Positions 59,185 to 64,000 of a stretch of 64,000 bases of DNA are shown here, piece by piece. How positions within the stretch are numbered: the first letter of the stretch is position 1; each line of letters starts with the position of its first letter. The position numbers and the translations under genes are program-made. This DNA is from Atlanticothrix silvestris CENA357. Its GTDB lineage: Bacteria > Cyanobacteriota > Cyanobacteriia > Cyanobacteriales > Nostocaceae. Location of the stretch: assembly GCF_016056295.1 (NCBI RefSeq), contig NZ_JAECZB010000005.1, positions 92,340-156,339 on the forward strand, read 5' to 3'. Under the pieces are notes generated by a model. It did no database searches. It had not been told where the DNA came from and saw only the letters and a list, made by a program, of their open reading frames with translations.

Positions 59185-59237
59185 AAAATAGCAGTCCCAC
59201 CTACAGTATGAAAAACTGATGATGGGACTGCTATTTT
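59185..59237. terminator. Strong bidirectional terminator-like hairpin
   Basis: AAAATAGCAGTCCCA (59185-59199) is a perfect 15-bp complement of TGGGACTGCTATTTT (59223-59237). The A/T ends provide U-tails in both directions. No gene lies within 1.2 kb on its left, and lepB, which reads leftward, ends 186 bp to its right; so it could end lepB transcription or an unannotated forward RNA. It abuts the mobile element at 59239. Confidence 0.65.
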
Positions 59238-59238
59238 C

Positions 59239-59351
59239 GGCGTTGGATAATTGCGGGATGATTTACCTCGCGCAGAGGCGCTAAGACGCAGAGAGAATAA
59301 GGAGTTTGAGATTCTAATCAATCTAATTTCATTCCGTGATTCAGCAACGCC
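59239..59351. mobile_element. GGCGTTG-ended MITE-like element, copy B
   Basis: A 113-bp segment from GGCGTTGGATAATTGCGGGA to GTGATTCAGCAACGCC. The ends are an imperfect inverted repeat (GGCGTTG / CAACGCC perfect over 7 bp, then about two thirds identity over the next 16). It matches copy A at 47719-47921 apart from the insertion there. It carries no gene and lies just past the lepB stop. Confidence 0.72.
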
Positions 59352-59423
59352 CTATTTTCAAATCTCAAATTTCTGCTTCTGCGAGACTGAATTTCTACCC
59401 AAAATAGATGATATTATCTCCCG

Positions 59424-60065
59424 CTAGGGATAAAGCGGCGACCTATCAATTTCTCCAACCTGACCGAGAGGCCAGAAACGCAATACAGCGCGACCTATAA
59501 TATTTTGGCGAGGGACAACACCCCAGCAGCGGCTATCGTAGCTACTATTACGGTTATCACCTAGCACTAAGTATGAATTAGGGGGTATAGTCTCAGTTTT
59601 TGCTAAATAAGGCGGCTGCTGTCCTGACGTACAAACATCGATTACTGTGCGTTGCTGCGAACTCAAGTACTTGTCTTCTTCAAGGGGTTTTTTATTAATA
59701 TATACTTTGCCATTCCTGAGTTCTACTGTTTCTCCAGGCAAGGCAATTATGCGCTTAATAAAAGCATCTTGGTATTGCTCTTTTTGTAGCTCTTCTGTAG
59801 GCGAAAAAACTACAATGTCTCCCCTTTGCGGTTCTGAAAACTTATACTTCAACTTATCAACAATAATTTTGTCTGCTTCCCACTGATTTGGGGTTCCGTG
59901 CAATGTTGGTTCCATAGAACCAGAAGGAATCCAGCGAGCTTCAGCAACAAAAGTACGAATGCCTAAGGCTAGAACGATACTTAATACAACTGTTCTACCT
60001 AGCTCTGCGATCCAGGAATTATCGGGTTGTTGACTAGAATTTTTATCAGACACTTGGTTTTGCAT
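59424..60065 (-). CDS. lepB: Signal peptidase I
   Basis: A 213-residue type I signal peptidase with one N-terminal membrane segment (TVVLSIVLALGIRTFVAEA, ~25-43). The nucleophile is Ser50 in ARWIPSGSMEPTLHGTPNQW and the general base Lys104 in YQDAFIKRIIALPGETVELR. Box E is seen as YLVLGDNRNSSYDSRCWGVV. The active site faces the periplasm or thylakoid lumen, where it removes Sec and Tat leaders, including those of exported proteins in this window. Cyanobacteria have two or more such enzymes. It is transcribed alone. Confidence 0.95.
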   Translation of the reverse strand: MQNQVSDKNSSQQPDNSWIAELGRTVVLSIVLALGIRTFVAEARWIPSGSMEPTLHGTPNQWEADKIIVDKLKYKFSEPQRGDIVVFSPTEELQKEQYQDAFIKRIIALPGETVELRNGKVYINKKPLEEDKYLSSQQRTVIDVCTSGQQPPYLAKTETIPPNSYLVLGDNRNSSYDSRCWGVVPRQNIIGRAVLRFWPLGQVGEIDRSPLYP

Positions 60066-60292
60066 TAAATTACTGAAGTAAGGGAAAGTGTGGGTAATTC
60101 ACTCACCTAAAGAGACTTTATATGTTGATCTTAGCGGTAGATATGGCGGCTTTTTGGTAGCCTGACTCATAAGTTAAAAGTAAATTTTTTTTACCATTAT
60201 GCAAAAAGTTGTTACCAAGAGTGAAATTAAGTTTAACTTAAAAGCATAGTTTTCTGTAACACAGAGCCTCTTGTCGGAACATTGTTAACTCC

Positions 60293-61612
60293 ATGCCATC
60301 TCCAGAAAGTTTACTGATTCGCCACGCTCACATTATTCTACCTAATGGAGAATTGATGTTAGGAGATGTGCTGACGCGCGATCGCCGTATCGTTGAAGTT
60401 GCACCAGAAATTTCCACTACAACACCAACCACAGCAATTGACGCAACAGGGTTAACTTTGTTGCCAGGAGTCATTGATCCGCAGGTGCATTTCCGAGAAC
60501 CAGGGCTAGAACACAAAGAAGACTTATTTACAGCCAGTTGTGCCTGTGCCAAAGGTGGAGTTACCTCCTTTTTGGAAATGCCCAACACTCGTCCTTTGAC
60601 AACTACCCAGGAAGCTTTAGACGACAAGCTCCAACGTGCCTCTTCTAAGTGTTTGGTTAATTATGGGTTTTTTATTGGAGCAACCACAGAGAATCTACCA
60701 GATTTGCTTTTAGCAAAACCGACACCAGGAATCAAGATTTTTATGGGGTCGATGCATGGTCAGTTATTAGTTGATCAAGATGCGGCCTTAGAGGCGATTT
60801 TTGCTCAAGGTAATCGTTTAATTGCTGTTCATGCCGAAGATCAGGCCAGAATAAACCAACGTCGCCAAGAATTTGCTGGTATTCACGATCCCGCAGTTCA
60901 CTCCCAGATTCAAGATAATCAAGCGGCGCTTTTAGCAACAAAACTGGCATTAAAACTTTCTCAAAAATATCAGCGTCGTCTGCACATCCTGCACATGTCA
61001 ACAGCCGAAGAAGCAGAGCTGCTGCGTCAGGAAAAACCGAGTTGGGTAACAGCAGAAGTAACACCACAGCATTTGTTGTTAAATACCAGTGCTTATGAAA
61101 AAATTGGTACATTGGCACAAATGAATCCACCCTTGCGATCGCCCCACGATAATGAAGTTCTCTGGCAAGCTTTGCAAGATGGCGTAATTGATTTCATCGC
61201 TACAGATCATGCGCCTCACACTTTGGTAGAAAAAGCTCAAGAATATCCCAACAGTCCATCTGGGATGCCTGGGGTAGAAACTTCTTTAGCTTTAATGTTA
61301 ACTGCTGCTACGCAGGGGCGATGTACAGTTGCCCAAGTTGCTAATTGGATGTCAACATCTGTAGCTAAAGCATACAAGATTCCCAATAAAGGAGCGATCG
61401 CTCCTGGTTACGATGCTGATTTAGTACTTGTAGATTTGAACACATTCCACCCAGTCCGGCGTGAAGAACTATTAACCAAATGTCGCTGGAGTCCTTTTGA
61501 AGGCTGGAACCTCACAGGATGGGCTGTAACAACCATTGTTGGTGGTCAGATTGTTTATGACAAAGGTCAATTAAATACAAAAGTACGAGGTCAAGCACTA
61601 ACCTTTTTGTAG
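60293..61612 (+). CDS. pyrC: Dihydroorotase (class I)
   Basis: A 439-residue amidohydrolase for the third step of pyrimidine synthesis. Motifs: LLPGVIDPQVHFREPGLEHK, where the first metal His of HxH is Gln, as in a common subgroup of bacterial dihydroorotases; GGVTSFLEMPNTRPLTTTQE; NRLIAVHAEDQARI; RLHILHMSTAEEAELLRQEK; VTAEVTPQHLLLNTSAYEKI; and IDFIATDHAPHTLVEKAQEY with the catalytic Asp. PGVETSLALMLTAATQGRCT follows. The replaced His means metal binding may differ from class I enzymes with HxH. No carA, pyrB or pyrF neighbour is seen, typical of scattered cyanobacterial pyr genes. Confidence 0.9.
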   Translation: MPSPESLLIRHAHIILPNGELMLGDVLTRDRRIVEVAPEISTTTPTTAIDATGLTLLPGVIDPQVHFREPGLEHKEDLFTASCACAKGGVTSFLEMPNTRPLTTTQEALDDKLQRASSKCLVNYGFFIGATTENLPDLLLAKPTPGIKIFMGSMHGQLLVDQDAALEAIFAQGNRLIAVHAEDQARINQRRQEFAGIHDPAVHSQIQDNQAALLATKLALKLSQKYQRRLHILHMSTAEEAELLRQEKPSWVTAEVTPQHLLLNTSAYEKIGTLAQMNPPLRSPHDNEVLWQALQDGVIDFIATDHAPHTLVEKAQEYPNSPSGMPGVETSLALMLTAATQGRCTVAQVANWMSTSVAKAYKIPNKGAIAPGYDADLVLVDLNTFHPVRREELLTKCRWSPFEGWNLTGWAVTTIVGGQIVYDKGQLNTKVRGQALTFL

Positions 61613-61967
61613 TAAAAGTGATGATTTTAGATTTACACAATATAAAAGTGTGAACCATTATTCCTGAAAGGCTCACACAGTAAATTTGACTAGAAATTTG
61701 AGTCAATATCTCAGTGTAAAATATATCAGCTAAGTATAAACTTCACGCCAGAAATATAGATATTACCTAGTGAAGCTAAGATTTTGTGACATTTGTCACC
61801 GATGTCTTTCTTCTGATTGGGCAATGTACTTATCAGCAGTAAGTTGTAGCAAAAAAGTTACTTCAGCATCTTCTGCCAGATAAGGAGCAAATTTTCTGAT
61901 TTTTCAGAGATTTAGCGAACAACTCTCGGCTTAAAAAAATCATGGAATTGACTAGAACAAACGCAGA
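61613..61967. other. Intergenic region between pyrC and the GGDEF-EAL gene
   Basis: There is no gene in 355 bp. A hairpin GTGTGAACC/GGCTCACAC (61649-61678) lies 36 bp after pyrC without a T-run. The rest is AT-rich and probably includes the promoter of the following gene. Confidence 0.4.
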
Positions 61968-63803
61968 ATGAGTTACCAGCGGTTAGACCCTGATAAAAAA
62001 GATATTTTAATCATTGATGATATGGCAGACAACCTGCGAGTGTTGTCTTCGCTACTTACCAAGTCAGGATATAACGTTCGTAAAGCTTTGAACTGGCAAA
62101 TGGCCTTGACTGCTTGTCAAACAGTATTACCGGATCTAATTTTACTTGACATTATGATGCCGGAAGTGGACGGTTATGAGGTTTGTCAGCGTTTAAAAGC
62201 CTGGGATTTGACTGCGGATATTCCGGTGATTTTTATTAGTGCTTTAGATGATGTTTTTGACAAGGTAAAAGCTTTTAGAATAGGAGGCGTAGATTATATT
62301 ACCAAACCTTTTGAGTTTGAAGAAGTTCTAGTGCGTGTGCAAAACCAGATGGCATTGAGGGCAGCGCAATTAGAAGTATTAAGTCTCAATTTTGAATTAG
62401 AACAAAGGGTAAAAAAGCGTACATGGGAGTTAGAAAAAGCTCTACAAAAACTCCAAGCAGAAATTACTTCCCGCCAACAATTACAAAGTAAATTGCTAAA
62501 TATAGCGCTGCATGATTCTCTAACTGGTTTACCAAACCGAGTTTTGTTTATGAAGCGGCTAGAAAAAGCTCTAAATTTTGCTAAACAAGAACCCAGTTAT
62601 CAGTTTGCTGTATTATTTTTAGACTGCGATCGCTTTAAAGTTATTAATGATTCTCTGGGACATTTAGTGGGAGACGAATTACTCATATCCATCGCCCAAC
62701 GCCTGCAAACGTGTCTATCACCATTTGACACTTTAGCAAGATTAGGTGGCGATGAATTTGGCTTTATCCTAGAGAATCTCGCAGATATAAATTCAGCAAT
62801 TCAAGTTGCTAAAAAAATTTTGCAACAACTATTGCTTAATTTTAAATTGTCCAGATATGAAGTATTTATGAGTGCCAGTATTGGCATTAATTGGGGTAAC
62901 AAAAGTTACGAACAACCAGAGTGTTTACTGCGTGATGCTGACACAGCAATGTATCGTGCTAAAGCTTTAGGAAGAGCTAGATATCATATTTTTGACCCAG
63001 CCATGTATCAGGAAGCAATCCAACTTCTAGAGATAGAAAATGACCTGCGTAGAGCTATCGAACGTCAAGAATTCCTCATTTACTATCAGCCGATTATTTC
63101 TCTGACTACAGGTATGATTGCAGGATTTGAAGCACTTGTACGCTGGCAACATCCAATTCGGGGTCTAATTTATCCTGTAGAATTTATTCCTGCGGCAGAA
63201 GAAACAGGTTTAATTAATGCTATTAACATTTGGGTATTACAGTCAGCTTGCCAACAACTATATATATGGCAAAATCATCTAGTCACACCAAAAAATCTCA
63301 CAATTAGCGTTAACTTCAGTGCGCGACTGTTCTCACAGCCTAATTTAATAGCACAGATTGATCAAATTATTTATGAAACTAAAATAAATTTTGCTAATTT
63401 ACAACTAGAAATTACAGAAAGTGTAATTATGGAAAATACCAAGACAATAAAAGTAATCCTAAAACAAATGAGAGAGCGAAAAATTAAGTTAATTATGGAT
63501 GATTTTGGTACAGGATACTCATCTTTGAGCTATCTGCATAATCTTCCTTTAAATGCACTCAAAATTGATAAATCATTCGTCAAACGTATGCAAGATAATC
63601 AAGAAAATATGGGGTTAGTACCAGCAATGATTGGTATTGCTAAATCAATGGGTATGGCTGCGATCGCAGAAGGAGTTGAAAGCAAAGAACAATTAGATAA
63701 ATTGAAAAATCTAAATTGTGATTTTGTTCAAGGTTATCTATTTTCTAAACCTATACAACAACAATTAATCCTTGACCTGCTTACCGCAAAACCTCATTGG
63801 TAA
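61968..63803 (+). CDS. Response regulator with GGDEF and EAL domains (cyclic di-GMP metabolism)
   Basis: A 611-residue soluble protein. The receiver is residues ~10-130 (ILIIDDMADNLRVLSSLLTK; phospho-Asp in LILLDIMMPEVDGYEVCQRL; Lys in YITKPFEFEEVLVRV). A coiled-coil linker (ELEQRVKKRTWELEKALQKL) follows. The GGDEF domain has DSLTGLPNRVLFMKRLEKAL and an intact signature in TLARLGGDEFGFILENL, so diguanylate cyclase activity is possible. The EAL domain keeps its motif in MIAGFEALVRWQHPIRGLIY, plus DDFGTGYSSLSYLHNLPLNA and IDKSFV, so phosphodiesterase activity is also possible. Phosphorylation of the receiver by an unlinked kinase would decide the direction. It appears monocistronic. Confidence 0.94.
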   Translation: MSYQRLDPDKKDILIIDDMADNLRVLSSLLTKSGYNVRKALNWQMALTACQTVLPDLILLDIMMPEVDGYEVCQRLKAWDLTADIPVIFISALDDVFDKVKAFRIGGVDYITKPFEFEEVLVRVQNQMALRAAQLEVLSLNFELEQRVKKRTWELEKALQKLQAEITSRQQLQSKLLNIALHDSLTGLPNRVLFMKRLEKALNFAKQEPSYQFAVLFLDCDRFKVINDSLGHLVGDELLISIAQRLQTCLSPFDTLARLGGDEFGFILENLADINSAIQVAKKILQQLLLNFKLSRYEVFMSASIGINWGNKSYEQPECLLRDADTAMYRAKALGRARYHIFDPAMYQEAIQLLEIENDLRRAIERQEFLIYYQPIISLTTGMIAGFEALVRWQHPIRGLIYPVEFIPAAEETGLINAINIWVLQSACQQLYIWQNHLVTPKNLTISVNFSARLFSQPNLIAQIDQIIYETKINFANLQLEITESVIMENTKTIKVILKQMRERKIKLIMDDFGTGYSSLSYLHNLPLNALKIDKSFVKRMQDNQENMGLVPAMIGIAKSMGMAAIAEGVESKEQLDKLKNLNCDFVQGYLFSKPIQQQLILDLLTAKPHW

Positions 63804-64000
63804 GTATAAGTATCCATAAGTGGTAAAATAGATTGATCAACGCCCGGCTTTAATTAAGACAATATAATAATTGTGTGGAATCAATATATAAAAAATACGA
63901 TTTGATTTCTGAATTATTTGCTTAGGTAGTGGAAAGAGAACCAAGAATAAGAGAGATAAAATCTCCTGACTTTTTTTAAAATTAAATACTAGTTCTATAT

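Larger units (their letters stand above)
57974..59423. other. Long gene-free stretch
   Basis: About 1.45 kb between tsaE and lepB. Frames are short and broken on both strands; 58170-58560 has local protein-like composition on the reverse strand, but nothing I can identify. The right end contains a strong hairpin (59185-59237) and the GGCGTTG-ended element copy B (59239-59351). A GTTAAAC/GTTTAAC pairing near 58910-58950 is weak. Confidence 0.45.

Noticed and set aside
60293..61612. Gln in place of the first metal-binding His of dihydroorotase as a sign of inactivation
   Set aside because: The DPQVHFREPG form is common to a large bacterial dihydroorotase subgroup and the rest of the active site is intact.

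Overview
The window reads as a chromosome segment of a filamentous, heterocyst-forming cyanobacterium (Nostocales: Nostoc/Anabaena type). The evidence is the dense scatter of the HIP1 octamer GCGATCGC, a minC-minD-minE cluster, a HetZ-like differentiation protein, two small proteins of the Mo-dependent nitrogenase C-terminal family, Ycf33/DUF751 and DUF4327 proteins, a caspase-like protein, and several short hairpin repeats typical of these genomes. No rRNA, tRNA, CRISPR array or prophage was seen.

Layout. 1-9.5 kb is a patchwork of live genes (split photolyase-like pair, PrxQ peroxiredoxin, MFS transporter, Mo-nitrogenase C-terminal protein, creatininase) between decayed ones (LRR fragment, glycosyltransferase, DUF547, cupin, DUF1016). 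9.6-17 kb holds a Uma2 nuclease, NAD-type malic enzyme, a hicB-hicA toxin-antitoxin pair, a DUF1537 kinase and minCDE. 17-25 kb has an S2P protease, a ferredoxin/metallo-beta-lactamase fusion, a three-part TRAP transporter with a perfect NtcA-type site before its binding protein, a kinase remnant with heptapeptide repeats, and a methyltransferase. 25-35 kb carries an M20 peptidase, NTF2-like and PEP-CTERM proteins, a REC-histidine kinase hybrid, aldehyde dehydrogenase, sulfite-oxidase-like protein, rpmF and a caspase-fold protein whose catalytic dyad is replaced. 35-46 kb has the second Mo-nitrogenase C-terminal protein, HtpX and a second S2P protease, DUF3891, a decayed TnpB element with a small divergent ribbon-helix-helix gene, ycf33-rbfA, a methylase/nuclease pair, a HetZ-like gene and a Sua5/YrdC gene. 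46-64 kb is mostly housekeeping: larC, a UvrD-like helicase, PBP1-type synthase, DUF4327, ruvC, yvcK, tsaE, lepB, pyrC and a REC-GGDEF-EAL protein, separated by long AT-rich gene-poor stretches.

Themes. (1) Gene erosion: at least nine gene remnants among about fifty intact genes. The glycosyltransferase and DUF547 genes each carry more than one independent lesion, as expected for a genome in reduction (an Azolla-type symbiont or a bloom former would fit; this is inference). (2) Small non-autonomous elements: at least three families are recognisable by comparing copies inside the window: a TACCA-ended hairpin family with 3-bp target duplications (one copy sits inside the DUF547 gene), a 107-bp TA-flanked family, and a GGCGTTG-ended family with one nested copy. 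(3) Regulation: two sequences match the cyanobacterial LexA box exactly, before the DUF3891 gene and before the putative restriction nuclease. One exact NtcA site lies before the TRAP binding-protein gene.

The best candidates for something not yet well described are the LexA-box-bearing methylase/nuclease pair whose convergent genes share their stop codons, the Tyr/Asn caspase-like protein, the separately encoded and order-swapped photolyase-like domains, and the 51-residue ribbon-helix-helix gene divergent from a dying tnpB. All assignments come from reading the sequence and remembered family motifs; no database search was run.
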